Part shown: positions 49,739-62,600 of the stretch, in pieces
How positions within the stretch are numbered: position 1 is the stretch's first letter
Layout of the letters: every line of letters begins with the position of its first letter
Assembly (NCBI RefSeq): GCF_964355755.1
Contig: NC_092675.1
Span: 8,220,312-8,284,311, forward strand
Source of the DNA: Antedon mediterranea
Lineage: Eukaryota > Echinodermata > Crinoidea > Comatulida > Antedonidae
DNA length: 64,000 nucleotides
Direction of reading: 5' to 3'
Program-made: the position numbers and the translations under genes
The notes under the pieces: generated by a model
Database searches by the model: none
What the model saw: the letters and a program-made list of their open reading frames with translations, nothing else
Told to the model about the DNA's origin: nothing

Positions 49739-52033
49739 TATTAGTTCAATGTATATTGGCCTTTGGCCCTAATACAAACAAATAATAAATAACTATAACT
49801 TAAGATAATGATTTCTTCTTTGAAAAGCAAAGTAGACGTATTTTCCTAAATTATAAGTAAAAGTTGGAAAGTAATAAACATAGCTTATTAATAGAAGGAA
49901 AAACACGAATAAATCTTGGAATAAAACTTTTTCTTAAATCGTTATAAAATGTGCATTGCAAAATAAAATGATATTCATCCTCAATAATGTTCTTTTTAAA
50001 TAATGTACACGTTCTCTTATACCTTTCTACACCCTCCCATCTGCCCTTTTCAATTTCTAGCTCTAATATCCCTAAACGTAACTTAGTTAATAATCTTCTT
50101 TGTTTAAAATTAATGATGTTGGTCAAGTGATAACTTAAACATATTTCTTTTTTATAAAGAGAAAAGAGCCTTAACCTTATTGTGTAATCTAAATTTTTGA
50201 ATTCATTTTTGTTTTTCAATATCACATAAGCGCAACTTAAATTCTCTAAAAAATAAACCTTTACTATTAACATATTGTTGTAACCATATATAACCAAAAC
50301 CAGTAGAAAAAAGTAAGTGTTTGACCTGTTGTGCCCAACAATTCTCATTACGGTTAACTTTTCTAAGTTGAAACTCATAACACTTAAAAATGAATCTGTC
50401 ATGATCTAAAGTAATAATATGTAACCAAAATCGTATAACTGTAACTAAACAATCCAAAGAAAGTGGTAATCTACCTAACTCAGAAGTAATAGTGGCATTT
50501 GGTGCATTTTTCCCAACTTTCAATAAATATCTACAAAATTTAGTATGTGTTTTTTCAATACTGTTTGTGCTATCTGACATTCCCCAGATTTCGCTTCCAT
50601 ACGTTAAAATAGGAAGTATTTTCACATCAAAAATATGGTTCCATGTATTAATTGGAAGAAAAGATAAGTTACGATAAATAAATGATTTTAAGCAGAATAA
50701 ACTTTGATTTGCTTTTTGTTGATTATGTTGCATTGAGTTGTTCCATGCACCATTTGAACAGAAAATAACACCAAGATAATTATACGAATTAACAATTTTT
50801 AATTGAATATTTTTATACTTCCATTTTTCAATGTTCCTTAAATTGCGGCCATTTTTAAAAACCATAATTTTGGATTTTGTAGTGTTTACAGTAAGTTTCC
50901 AAGTATCACAATAAAGTTCAAGTTTATTTATTAATTTTTGGAGACCTTTCACCGTATCACTAACAATTGCACTAAGTCATCTGCATTAAGAAGATGATTC
51001 ATATGACAATCTCCAATTTGAATTAAATCGTTTACCTGATTAAGTATACCACTCAAATCATTAATGTAAATATTAAAGAGTAAGGACGACAACGGAGAAC
51101 CTTGTTGTACTCCAATCGAACAATTAAAAGATGGACTAAGTTTGTTGCCAATTTTAACATGAGCAGATAAGTTTTGGTATAAGGAATTTATTATGTTTAA
51201 CATTCTGCCTGATACACCGATGTCTTTCAGCTTATGTAGTAAAAGTGTATGATTTATAGAGTCAAAGGCACGTTTAAGATCAACAATACAAACAAAAATC
51301 CTACCCCGCTTTTTATTTAAGTATTTAGAGATGACGGTATCTAAAATGAATATTATTATCTGTCGTTCTATATCCCTTACGAAAGCCTGCAGCTTGTTCC
51401 TCATGAATTAACTTTTGGCTATTTGTAAATTGTGTTAACCTAGAATTTAGAATATGTAAAAATATTTTTCCTATGATTGGAATTAAAGAAATACCTCTAT
51501 AATTTTTAGGTTTGTTTTTATCTCCATTTTTTAAAATTGGGACAATTAAGCTTGTTGCCCATTGTTTGGGAAATTGTGCAACTAAAAATATAGCGTTAAA
51601 AAGAATTTTTAAAATATAAAAAATAATGTTGGGGCGTTTAGCAAGAATTCAAATTCATTCCATCAATGCTGGGAGCTTTTCCACTATATTGAAAATTAAA
51701 TGCTCTATTTATTTCATCCAACGTTATGTCGTGGTTTAAATTATCATTGTCCTCATTCTGTTGGCATTCTGTGATTTTTGGCAACTCAACACTAACAATA
51801 GACTCATCGTTTTTAAATAGGTTCTAAATGAATATAACATTGATTAATAGAAAGTTCACAAGATAATTTCTGTTTTGTCTTCAACTTCATCCAAAACGTT
51901 TTGCTATCCTTTGTATTGAGTGCATCGATAATTTGTTTTTTGATGAAAGTTAATTTGTTGGCATGTTAATAGCGATTTATATTGTTTTTTTTCTGAATAT
52001 AATTATTTAAAAAAGGTTGAATGCGCATAATTC
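49739..52033 (-). pseudogene. LINE reverse transcriptase region (3-prime half), decayed
   Basis: Reading from 52033 down: a linker with FLNNYIQKKNNINRY, then YRGISLIPIIGKIFL and AAGFRKGYRT (RT fingers), CIVDLKRAFDSINHTLLL (motif A, catalytic Asp), IGVQQGSPLSSLLFNIYIND (motif B), and HLLNADDLVQLL (motif C, NADD in place of YADD). Then comes the thumb with NTTKSKIMVF and NYLGVIF, and a C-terminal part with PILTYGSEIWG and FILQCTFYNDLR. Frame breaks lie at about 51404, 50949 and 50203. Non-LTR RTs copy their RNA at a nicked target. The endonuclease half continues at 57240-57833 across the inserted 5.2-kb element. Tyr to Asn in the active-site motif and the frame breaks make it inactive. Confidence 0.88.
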
Positions 52034-54189
52034 TAACGCCCGTATTCTTAAACCAGACTTTAGTCGTAGTTCGAGCTAAAACTAAAAAAATGACGTCATT
52101 TTAATTCATAAACCGAACTTCAACTAAATCACCGAGTAAATCAGGCCAACCTCGACTAAATCGAGACGGATTTTGATCGATTTTTTTAGTCCTGGAGGGG
52201 GCAGACTAAATGGTCGACTAAATGGTTTTTAAACGATGTTTATAAAAAACGTAACAGTCATTGAGTTGTTATATTGGCCAGATATTGAAGAATGAAATAT
52301 CTATATTTATATTAGCTTAATTAAATATACATTGGTATAAATTATAATAATGAAAATCATCTTTATTTACAACTGTATACAAATTACATTATTTTCTTCG
52401 CGCAAGTCCGACTTGAGCTACGTCACGCCATAGCGACAATGGGAGATGCGGCAATTCACCACGCGATGGAATGTTTAGGGGGCCTAGCGCTTTCTTGTCA
52501 CGCTATGAAGTGCGTGGTTCGTGGCGATCATAGTTTGTTGGGGGCCTAGAAAATATAAAAGTTACCGTACCGCCATGGTTCCTAAATATATTTTTAAGAT
52601 TTTATTTGTTGTTAATCAAATATACTTCACTGTTAAATTAATACTGATATTGTTCTATTAATTAACGATTAAAATTATTTTTCATGTATATAGTCCTGAT
52701 GCGTAAAAAGTGTTGTAAGAAATGGAAAGTGATATCAATGCGCAAAATTTCGTCTGCTCCTCAATACTCTCTTGTCATTGGCCAATGTATAGCCTTTGTT
52801 ACCCAGACGTGTGCAACTCGACTAAAAGCTTGACTTCATTAAGTCGACTTGCAAACTTCGACTACTAGTCCAAGAGCATTAGGGTTTGACCCGGAAATTT
52901 CTGGTAACAAGCTAATTTTTTCAGGAAAGGTCGAGAACTATGATTGGAACATCATACTAAAAGTCCCGAAAAATCCTCCTTGTGCTCTCCGAGAAATCCA
53001 AGATGGCGTCCAAAATGGCTGCCATTTTAAATTGATCCATAACTTTGTAACCGCTGGTCGTAGAGTATCGATTTTGGTGTCAAATAGTTCACAATATATA
53101 CATTCCTATTTGCTCTAACAGAAAATTTTGTCAAAAAATGGCCGCTACTACAGTTTCTGGCAGTTTGACCTTTGACCTGGTCTTATCATATCTCGGTAAT
53201 GGCTTGTCATAGAGAATTAAGATTAGGCCCAAATTGTTCAGACCATGCATATTTTTATTTGCTGTAATGAAATATTTTATCCCAAAATTACCGGAAGTGA
53301 GGTTATTGACCTCTTATTGACCTATTCATATCTCTTTACCGTATCTCAAGAAATATTTGTCGTAGAGCATTACTTTTGGTGTCAAATTGTTTGGAACATA
53401 TACATTTCTATTTAGTCTAATACAACAGTTTGCCCTAAAATACTCGGAAGTAAGTTAATTTATTGAAAACTTTAAAAATCAAAGAGCTACATAGGCAGAG
53501 GAAATGAATACTGTAGAAAAAATCTAAATTTTAACTCTGCCTTAAAACACGTTTTGGGCGTAGCACATTTTCTTGTATGAACTATACAAGAAAAAAACCA
53601 AAATAATCATTTATTTAACTTCGATAGAACAAAGAATATCATGGGACACGTATTGAAATTCTCATACTAGTTATGGTTGAAAAGTTATTGCTAGAAAATG
53701 TCACCTATATGTAGATGTCATGAATACATTTTAAATGCGTTATTCGTCTGTAACTCGCATTACAGTACATACGCGAAGTGCTTTTGTTGAAATCACGTCA
53801 TTATTTTTATTATATATTATAGAAATTATGATAATTATTTTTGTTCAGAGAAGTAGAAATTTTATGTAATTATAGAAATGTATAGACTTTATGATACTGT
53901 GAATGTGAGAATGAAATGTTAAGGTCCTATACATTTCGCATGGAAATGCTCAATTGGCAGGGAACACTATGAACATGGCATATATTATACTCCGGATTGT
54001 CAAAAACCTAATGAAGCCCCGGAAGCAACGCGTTCTAGCGTCATTTGAGGTCATTTTAATCAGATTTAGGGTAGCCATTTTTTCCATTTTTTATAATGCA
54101 TAAATAAAATACTGCGTGCAAAAAAACGATGCGCGATGACTGTTTCAATCCATATTTTTCAATTTAAAAAATAAAAGTTCAAAGAAAAT

Positions 54190-54450
54190 TTAGAAAAATA
54201 GAGTTGGAGGTCCCGGAAATTGGACTTATTATACTACAAAACATGAAACAAAATATATAAGTCCCTATCATGGTTGTGACTGAGCTACGAAATGTTTGAA
54301 AAATAGAGATGTTAGGTCCCGGAAAATGCCATTCTTCTACTTCAAAATATGACCAGCTTTATTGTTGGGGCTGAGCTAAGAAAATGTTTAAAACTAGAGC
54401 TTCAGGTCTTCAAAGAATTGCATTTTATACTTTGGAAACATCAGGCCTAG
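54190..54450. repeat. Degenerate tandem repeat around AGGTCCCGGAAA
   Basis: Three blocks of roughly 90 bases, each with TAGAG(T/A)TGxxAGGTC(C/T)(C/T)xxAAA and ACATGA(A/C)-type words, near 54200, 54305 and 54395. Confidence 0.5.
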
Positions 54451-54712
54451 AGGCTTAAAAAACGCAAGCGTAGACCTTTTTCAGTCGGGGAAATAAGTTT
54501 ATTCCTCCCAAGTGTATGCGTGCGTGTGTATGACATACAGGACATTGAAAATGTAATAACTTGGCTGTAAGAAGATGTTGGCTAAGCGAAAATGGCATGT
54601 TTTTTTGTTTAGTAATGGATGAAATATTTATTTTAGGTGCCCCACGGTACAGAAGGTTGCTTGTAAATTAAAAAATTGGTGAACGTGTAGCGTACGTCGA
54701 CACAGTACACGA

Positions 54713-55339
54713 CGTAACCGTCGGTAAACTTCGCCTGGAAAATAACTACAGTACACATTTTGGTCCCTGGATGGAACATGATATCACGCGTCTAGACCCA
54801 ACGTTGAACGATTTGTACAAAGGTATACCGTGCGTACATAGCTATTGTTTAGTAGTAAGTTAGATCGCTGGCAATAATGAATGCATATAAAGTGCATAAT
54901 ATCACTCTGACGTGCTCTCACGGTCAATAAAACGTCGCGGTTTTCTAGGCGCTGAAGCTACCAAGTGAACGCGAATGCTTTTTACTGTATATTATATTCC
55001 CCGACAAAAAGTACCCGTGTTCCCTTCGGTAACCGTCGGTAAACTTCGCCTGGAAAATAACTACATTACACATTTTGGTCCCTGGATGGAACATGATATC
55101 ACGCGTCTCGACCCAACGGTGAACGATTCGTACAAAGGGATACCGCCAAACAAGTGCGTACTAGCTATTGTTTAGTAGTTAGATCGCTGGCAATAATGAA
55201 TGCATAAAGTGCATAATAGCCCTCTGACGTACTCTCACGGTCAATGGAACGTCGTGGTTTTCTAGGCACTGAAGCTATATGAAGTGAACGCGAACGTTTT
55301 TTACTGTATATTATATTCCCCGACAAAAAGTACCCGTGT
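54713..55339 (+). repeat. Tandem duplication of 316 bases
   Basis: GTAACCGTCGGTAAACTTCG starts both copies (54713 and 55029). Both run through GTCCCTGGATGGAACATGAT to CCCCGACAAAAAGTACCCG. The second copy is slightly diverged and holds TACCGCCAAACAAG in place of TACCG. A 66-codon frame across the junction is an effect of the duplication. Confidence 0.9.
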
Positions 55340-55621
55340 TCCCCGACGGGGGTGCTAGGCTCCCCGACGAGGCGGATAGAGCCCCCGTAGCCCCAACAAC
55401 ACCCATACAGATGAACATGATGATAATGATGTGAAAGAAGCAACAAACACCAAGATGTTGAAGATGCAACATCAGATGATGAATGACTGTAACAGAATGC
55501 TGCTGATCAATGTTGAAGTGATTTAAAGACCCTTTATTTTGCATATTTTTAATATTTAATAAATCATATATAGGGCATATGGCGATACTTTTTCCATCTT
55601 TAAACAGTTAAATATGTAACT

Positions 55622-55694
55622 GGGGGACTAGCTCAAATGGTAGAGCTCTCACTTACCATGTGAGAGGTACCGGGATCATTGCCCGGGTATTCCA
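55622..55694 (+). tRNA. tRNA-Ala-like gene with ACC (Gly) anticodon; possibly a pseudogene
   Basis: 73 bases fold as a cloverleaf: acceptor GGGGGAC/GTATTCC, D-arm GCTC-AAATGGTA-GAGC, anticodon stem CTCAC/GTGAG with loop TTACCAT, variable AGGTA, T-arm CCGGG-ATCATTG-CCCGG, discriminator A. The body (GGGGGA, TAGCTCAAATGGTAGAGC, AGGTA) is that of tRNA-Ala, and the acceptor has a G3:U70 pair, the alanine identity signal. The anticodon, however, reads ACC, which decodes glycine GGU. Acceptor position 5:68 is a G-A mismatch and the B-box is GGATCATTGCC, departing from GGTTCGANNCC. It sits within a transposable element. A decayed tRNA or SINE head is more likely than a working gene. Confidence 0.6.
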
Positions 55695-55884
55695 ATCTAT
55701 TTTTCATAGATTTCAGCAAGGACCAAATAAAATCTGAATCTGGAAAAGAAAGTCTATGCATGCCGAATAAAGAGCGTTTGACGTGAAATACCTAGGGTAT
55801 ATTCTCTTTTTATCATAAATAAGCCATACAACGAACATTTAAAGCAAGGAATGTTTTAAAATGCATTATTTTTACAAATTCAAC

Positions 55885-56265
55885 AAGGCCATATACATGG
55901 CTGCAGTCGCGTGCGTAATTTTGAGTTATTGTTTACTGACCGACCGACCGACCAACTGACCGAAATTGCCGAAAATGTTTAAAAATGTTCACATTTTTAA
56001 AAACATTTATATTTTCCTCCAAGTATTAAATAATATCCAGTGTCAAAATAACGAAAAAATATGAATATGAGTTAGTGTTTACCGACTGACCAACCGACCG
56101 AAATTGCTGAAAAAGTTAAAAAATGTTGAAAAATGTTTAAAAACATTTATATTTGCCTACAAGTATTAATATCCAGTGTCAAAATAACGAAAAAATATGA
56201 ATATGAGTTAGTGTTTACCGACCGACATAGTGAGCAATAGAGTCGCGTTTGCACGCAACTCAAAG
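55885..56265. mobile_element. CCGACC-armed foldback, copy 2
   Basis: Begins GGCCATATACATGGCTGCAG and TCGCGTGCG, then CTGACCGACCGACCGACC. An internal 130-bp block (AAAAATGTT..CATTTATATTT..AATATCCAGTGTCAAAAT) is present twice (55975-56085 and 56105-56205). It ends GAGTCGCGTTTGCACGC. Related to 39013, 45999 and 47549 copies. Confidence 0.7.
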
Positions 56266-57239
56266 TTGCATATAATTGGTCGGATATGTGCTGTGTACAT
56301 AGGTATTTGCCAATTGTCTTTTGTTTACTTAATTAACCAACTTTGATTAGCCACGGACAGTTATTCTTTGTAATTAATTTATATTTTCTTTTTGTAACAA
56401 TTCACTTTACCTGATGATGTGCTATGCCCAAAACATGTTTTAAGGCAGAGTTAAAACTTTGATTTTTATTTTACCTACATTATTCATATCCTCTGCCTAT
56501 GCAGCTCTTTGATTTTTTAAGGTTTCAATAAATTAACTTACTTCCGAGCATTTGAGGGCAAACTGTTGTATTAGACTAAATAGAAATGTATATGTTCCAA
56601 ACAATATGACACCAAAAGTAATGCTCTACGACAAATATTTCTTGAGATAAGGTAAAGAGATATGAATAGGTCAATAAGAGGTCAATAACCTCACTTCCGG
56701 TCATTTTGGGATAAAATATTTCATTACAGCAAATAAAAATATGCATGTTCTGAACAATTTGGGCCTAATCTTAATTCTCTATGACAAGCCATTACCGAGA
56801 TATGATAAGACCAGGTCAAAGGTCAAACTGCCAGAAACTGTAGTAGCAGCCATTTTTTGACAAAATTTTCTGTTAGAGCAAATAGGAATGTATATATTGT
56901 GAACTATTTGACACCAAAATCGATACTCTACGACAAGCGGTTACAAAGTTATAGACCAATTTAAAATGGCAGCCAATTTGGACGCCATCTTGGATTTCTC
57001 GGAGAGCACAAGGAGGATTTTTCGGGACTTTTAGTATGATGTTCCAATCATAGTTCTCGACCTTTCCTGAAAAAATTAGCTTGTTACCAGAAATTTCCGG
57101 GTCTGCCTATACTTATGAACTAATGCTCTTGGACTATACTTCGTTTTTGAATCGAATTTGAAGTAATAGCTTGAACTACGACTTTTCCAAGTCGAACTTC
57201 GAACTACGACTAAAGTCCAGTTTAAGAATACGGGCGTAA

Positions 57240-57835
57240 ATCTCTTTAATGATTCTTTAACCTGCATTTTAAGGTCCTTACAATCTTTATCAAACCATTC
57301 GTTTCATTTTGTAAAAGTTGAAGATTTACTTGTTTGTGTATACTTAATTCCTTTACATACGTATTCAAAAATTTTACATAAATGTGAAACTGCCTCATCA
57401 ATTTTATTTTGAGAGATGCATTCATAAAATCATTATCAATAGTTTTAATGACATCATGTTCCCATCTGACTTTGGATGCATTAATGTAACTGTTGGACCA
57501 TTTGAACGTACTCTGGGTAAACGTGTCATCTTCATTGACAATCAATTTAGTGTGTTCTTTGTCTTTGAATTGAATACTAAAGGCAATTGGCATATGATCC
57601 GATTCAACACGGTCATCAATTCTTAAATAAGATATTAGTTTAAAGTTGTTTGAGTTAGTAAGAAGGTAATCACATACACTTTTACCTTGTGAACTGATAA
57701 ATGTAAAATTACTGGATGATTCTTTATCAATTCTACCATTTGTGATTCGCATACCAGTTTCTTTGCAAAATTCTAATATATCTTTACCGTAGCTATTTAG
57801 TATACAATCAGAATTCGTTCTACTCCAATACAATG
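57240..57835 (-). pseudogene. LINE endonuclease region (5-prime part), truncated
   Basis: The minus-strand frame ends an APE-type endonuclease domain: DILEFCKETGMRITNGRI, NFTFISSQGKSVCDYLLTN and DRVESDHMPIAFSI, where SDH-P is the conserved catalytic end of the fold. The linker NxWFDKDCKDLKMQVKESLKRF-like region (in pieces, frame change near 57290) runs up to the inserted element at 57239. The endonuclease nicks the target to start reverse transcription. The N-terminal half of the domain and ORF1 are absent upstream of 57835. The same LINE continues at 49739-52033. Confidence 0.88.
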
Positions 57836-60271
57836 TAATTCAGCTTCCTATTTTTGTTCCAATTCATGTTATTCTGCTTATTCTACACTTTGCGGATAAC
57901 CCCTTGTTATTGACACGATCCTTTTTCTTACCACGAATTTTGTTCGCAGCGTATCTATAATTCTGGTCAACATAAGATTGCATAACTTTGTCATAAGATT
58001 GACGTGTAGCTGCAGATGTGCAAGAAACTTCGTTATATGACTTTAGAGTTGCGCAGCGCCAGTAAAGCACGATTTTACGAAATTTTATGGTTGCTCATAA
58101 AGCTCATGAAACTTTACGAAAGTGTGTTTCATAATATGGAGCAACTTTTGCACATGAAAAAAATTGCGCGAGTACGCGTATTTGAAATTTCAAATTGCCC
58201 AAAATTAATTTCTAATCAATTTCGCGTACATTTCAGGTCATTTTGAGCATTTCAAAATTGTCTACTTTGTTTGCGTTTTGCGCATGCACTTGTAAGCACA
58301 GCTTGTAGCCTACAGAGCGTAGAAAAATGTTTTTTTGCAATTGATTTTTGTTTTTCATACCTTCTGTAATAGATTTCATTCATTTTGATGAACTTTTATT
58401 GCAAATTAACGACGCACGTTAAACTTTAGAAATCGTGTGCTAAAGAATAGGTAATATAATGTAAATTTGTTAAAAAAAATATATACCTATTTTTATTCAG
58501 TTATAGCTCCTAAGGATGGCTGGTTACCCCATTTTTAGATTTATTATGGAAGCTGATGAGTTGTAGATATCAATTCATGTACAATTTGTACCTACTGGTT
58601 GTTTTGACGTCACCATATGGCCACTCGAATTGTTAAAATTGTATTAGTTAATCCAATTTAATAGAGCGCATCGCGCTAATCCGTTCTCCATTTTCTCCTA
58701 AATTTTAATACGTTCTTTCTCAATCAATTCTTTTTCACATGAGTTACAAAGATTTTATTTTTTGTTACTTCATCATATAAAAATATTAGAATAATGTGAG
58801 TTACTTAATTTCATCTTTACAGTATATTTTAATCTATTATAGCTCATCGGAATGAAAAGTGACCCACGTGATTAAAACTTATTATGGAAGCTGTTGAATT
58901 GCAGATATTAATTCATAAAAATGTTGTCTATCTGATTTCATGACGTCATCATATGGCCAGTTAAATTTAAAAATTCAGATTTTCATCTCTTTCGTAAAAG
59001 TTCATCGCGTTTCAAATAAAGCGCATCTCAGTTTTATGTGCCCAAAATTCTTCAAATTTATATTAATGTAATTATTTAGATAAATATCTTCAAAAATAGT
59101 TATCTTTATATGTCAATTTGATGACGTCATCGTGTTAGAAATTGGATTTGAAAGAGGGGTCTCGTAATTTCATCTATTCTACGCTGTATATAACATGTAC
59201 AGTGTATTCTGTAAATACTGTAATAAGCTGACAGCACTGTAAACATATTTAATTCATGTCAATATCATAAGATGGCATAATAATTGTCGGCGTTCATATT
59301 TTAACGACTTATGTGCATGTTGCGTTTGCGCGGATAACCCGAACTCGTCAAAGTGACAAAGTCAAATCTAGTTATTGGTTTATATTTTTCATTAATTTAT
59401 TTTGTAAACTATTTTTTTTCTATATCATTCGATTTTTTCATCGTTTTCTTAATATGTTTTATCTTCATTATACTTTATACCTGTACCATAATATACTGTT
59501 TACATAGTGTTTATATTATTTGTTTTATATAACATAACTGCCTATTGGAATGCATGATACAAAAGTAACGGTATGTTACTTCTGTGTAACATTTACGTTT
59601 ACCGTATAGAGTTAAAGAATAATATGGTTAATGTATTATGCATAAAGAGCCCGGAGAGTGAGCTGTATAGTTCCATTTGTTTACATTTTAAAATATGTGC
59701 TTTGGAAATACAGAAACACCCAAAAGAGAAAATGTCACGTGGTCGACACTGTTCCGTTTCCTGTACCACGAAAACTATTTAAAATTTGATATCATCTTTA
59801 CGTGGTGAAATATCCCCATATTTCTAACACAATTGATAGCATATCTTTTCACGTTATCGGTCGTTAACTTCATACATAAAATATGCTAATCGAGATTGCG
59901 CCCTGTATAACCTACCACTTTGTTGCAAAGTTCATTGTTGTTTTTGTACATTGTTGATCCATCTATTGGTACATGAGTTTTTAATGAAATAAAAAAAACA
60001 CTAATCCTGGTAACATATAATATTAGTGGTCATTCACTCAAATTTAAACAAATTATGTCGGCCTAGACGTCACATCATTCTTATGTTGGAAATTGTTAAA
60101 GAAGTAATCAATCTTTTACCTAGTAACGTCAGTGGTATATGTAGTTTTCCGAATTACACACGCCCGGTATACAGCATTCTCTCCGCATGATAAACGTGAG
60201 TTATTACTGTACATTTTATGTTTATCATGATAGGCCCACTGGTCCGAAATTTAGAATGTAAAATATCGAAA
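57836..60271. other. Spacer with CRE-containing repeats, no gene seen
   Basis: Degenerate repeats of about 330 bases at 58500-58640 and 58840-58975 share TTATTATGGAAGCTGxTGA and xxTGACGTCA(C/T)CATATGGCC. Perfect TGACGTCA palindromes lie at 58615-58622, 58941-58948 and 59122-59129. A minus-strand frame at 57864-58070 matches nothing I can name. 58170-58260 is shared with the foldback at 45999-46705. Confidence 0.45.
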
Positions 60272-60974
60272 TAGTAGAGGCTATATATGGTTTGACCTTG
60301 AAAAAATTCTAATAAAAGGTCTTTTGGTATTTTCTTGTAGCTTTAGGTGTCAATAATTACCAAAACATTTTTGCAGCCTTCTAGTTGCTGCGTTAGTGAG
60401 ATATTGAGGGTCAAAGGTCAGTGACCTTTTTGTGGCATTTGATGGCTCATAACTCCTCAACTCGTGGGTTTAAAAAGACAAATGTGGTTTCTACATCTAT
60501 GTTTTAGTGGTCAAACAACAAAATAAAGTTTTTGCAAATTTCGGGTTACTTGTGCCATTGGTCAGATAGTCGGGTCAAAGGTCATTGACCTTTATTCATT
60601 AATAACTACTGCTAGTGTAGGACCTGAGTAAGATTTGTATGCATTCAATTTAGGAGAGAATATCTCAACTGTTATAGGATAATTTGACCCCAAGGAACAA
60701 TATGGGATATGTGTCAAATTCGTTATCTGGGGCGAACATGCCCAAAATCGGGGTCAAAGGTTAGAAATGTGTGGTTCTTATATCTCGACAACCACTTGTC
60801 ATACAGATTTGCTTTTGGTGTCAAATTGTTCAGAATATACATATTTATATTCAGTCTAACACAACTTTTACCCCAAAAAATGATCGGAAATGCTTTTACT
60901 GACCTTTGACCAAAAAATGACCAAAAAAACACATTTTCGGGTTAAATTATTCCATAAAATGTCAATGGACACAC

Positions 60975-61560
60975 TGTATGGTATAAAATGAAAGCATATA
61001 CAATATGCTACCCATTGCTACCCAACTTGTATTGAACATTTTTTAATTAGGAATCTAATCTTATGGAAAATGTGCCTAATTTGATTACTTTTATACAAAA
61101 AATGAATATTTAGTAGCGTAATTGTTGTGCTTATTTATATAATGTTAAATAATTTTAAATAAGTGTTTGGAAGAACTATTTGGTATCAAATAAAAGCCCA
61201 TACAATATTCTATCCATTGCTATCCAACTTGTAATACAAATCTGTAATTATGATGCTACTTTGGTGAAAAATGTGCATATTTTATTGCTTTTTGACAAAA
61301 ATGGGTATACATTACCAGATAATTTATTTTGGTTTATTTATGATATTAAATAATTCAAATGTTTGAAAAGACATATTTGGTATCAAAGGAAAGCACATAC
61401 AATATGCTACCTAACTTGTATTTAATTATGTGATGTTATTTTTGGAAAATATGCATATATTTTATTAAATTTAGACAAAAATGAGTATAAATTAATGTAA
61501 GTTTAATTTGGGTGAAATAATTCTAGCGTTGTATTAAAATGAAATATTTGGTACAAAAAA
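60975..61560 (+). repeat. About 200-bp degenerate tandem repeats, three and a half copies
   Basis: TTGGTATCAAAxxAAAGCxCATACAATATxCTA-type starts (in parts) recur near 60978, 61180, 61378 and 61550, each followed by CTTGTATT and then GGAAAATxTGCATATTTTATT. The last copy is cut by the LINE fragment. Confidence 0.75.
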
Positions 61561-62600
61561 GAAAAGAATTAGTTGTAGTTTATTAAGTTCTTTATTTGGT
61601 AGACCAAACAAAATGGCATTGCAGTAGTCTAACCGTGATGTTATTAGTGCATGGACAAGTTTAATAAGCGAGGAGTGGGTTAAGGATTTGCGAATTGATC
61701 TTATGTTACGAAGGTGGTAGGTATCAGATTTACTAATGTTGTTGATATGTCTGGACATAATCATTGCTGAGTCAAATACAACTCCGATATATCTAACCTC
61801 TAACGATGATGTGATTGATGTTTCTAGCAATGGCCAATTTTTGAATAAATAAATAAGATTTCTGTTTTACCAGGGTTAAAAAGAGCATGTTTTTAGTTAG
61901 CCAATCCTGAACATCAACAACACAAGCTTCGATAACCGACTTCGCCTCATTAAACTCTGCTGAATTAGAGCTGATGTATCATCTGCGTACACATGATATT
62001 GGACACAATGTCTCTTAATGATATCACTCATGGGCGAGGTGTAAACTAAAAACAATACTGGACCCAGTATTGATCCTTGAGGAACACCGCATTTCAGGTT
62101 GATAGAGGTGGATTTGACATTACCAATCTGGACCTGCTGCTTCCTAGAAGACAAATATGACTTGAACTAATTTAGAGCAGATCCACGGATACCAATAGAC
62201 GAGAGTCTTGCAATAATAATGGAATAGTCCATGGTATCAGAAGCTGCCGACAGGTCGAGGTACACAGAAAAAAGACAATTACCTTTATCCAGAGCTAAAA
62301 TAATATCATTATGCACCTTGAGAATGGCTGACTCTGTACTGTGGCGCTTTCTATATGCTGATTGAAGAGGGTCGAACAGATTATTGTCGTCAAGAAAATG
62401 TATGAGATCTAAAGCAACGCATTTCTCAAGGATCTTAGATAAGAAAGCGACATTAGAAATAGATCGAAAATTTGCCATGCAAGCATGTGAAGGCGTCTTT
62501 AAAATAAGTGTAACTAGACCCAACTTCAAATCATCAGGAAAGGTCGTACCAGTTGATAAAGATAAATTAATAATAATTCTAAATACTGAAGTCAATTATG
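61534..62600 (-). pseudogene. CR1-like LINE RT fragment in a foldback loop
   Basis: Three consecutive frames on the minus strand. 62595-62167 has RSISNVAFLSKILEKCVA, LQSAYRKRHSTESAILKVH and LFSVYLDLSAASDTMDY (motif A; DTMDY where DTVDH is usual). 62154-61897 has [17 protein letters not shown] (motif B) and [12 protein letters not shown] (motif C, catalytic YADD intact). 61830-61534 has RYIGVVFD and ALITSRLDYCNAILFGLP. This is the RT core and thumb of CR1/Rex-type LINEs. The endonuclease and the C-terminus are missing at both loop edges. Small shifts near 62160 and 61870 separate the frames. Confidence 0.88.

Larger units (their letters stand above)
52037..57236. mobile_element. 5.2-kb long-inverted-repeat element with TAA target duplication
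   Basis: The termini are CGCCCGTATTCTTAAACC and the near-complement of GTTTAAGAATACGGGCG, flanked by TAA (52034-52036 and 57237-57239). Removing it reconnects the LINE linker. A 3-bp TAA duplication is what Harbinger transposases make, but no other Harbinger feature is seen. The arms (to about 53580 and from 56415) consist of three related modules of about 130-150 bases, each with TTTTGGTGTCAAATTGTT and ATACATTTCTATTTAGTC-like words. The left arm carries an extra 52200-52840 segment. The loop has a duplicated 316-bp block, a tRNA-like sequence and a CCGACC foldback. No protein gene. Confidence 0.85.
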
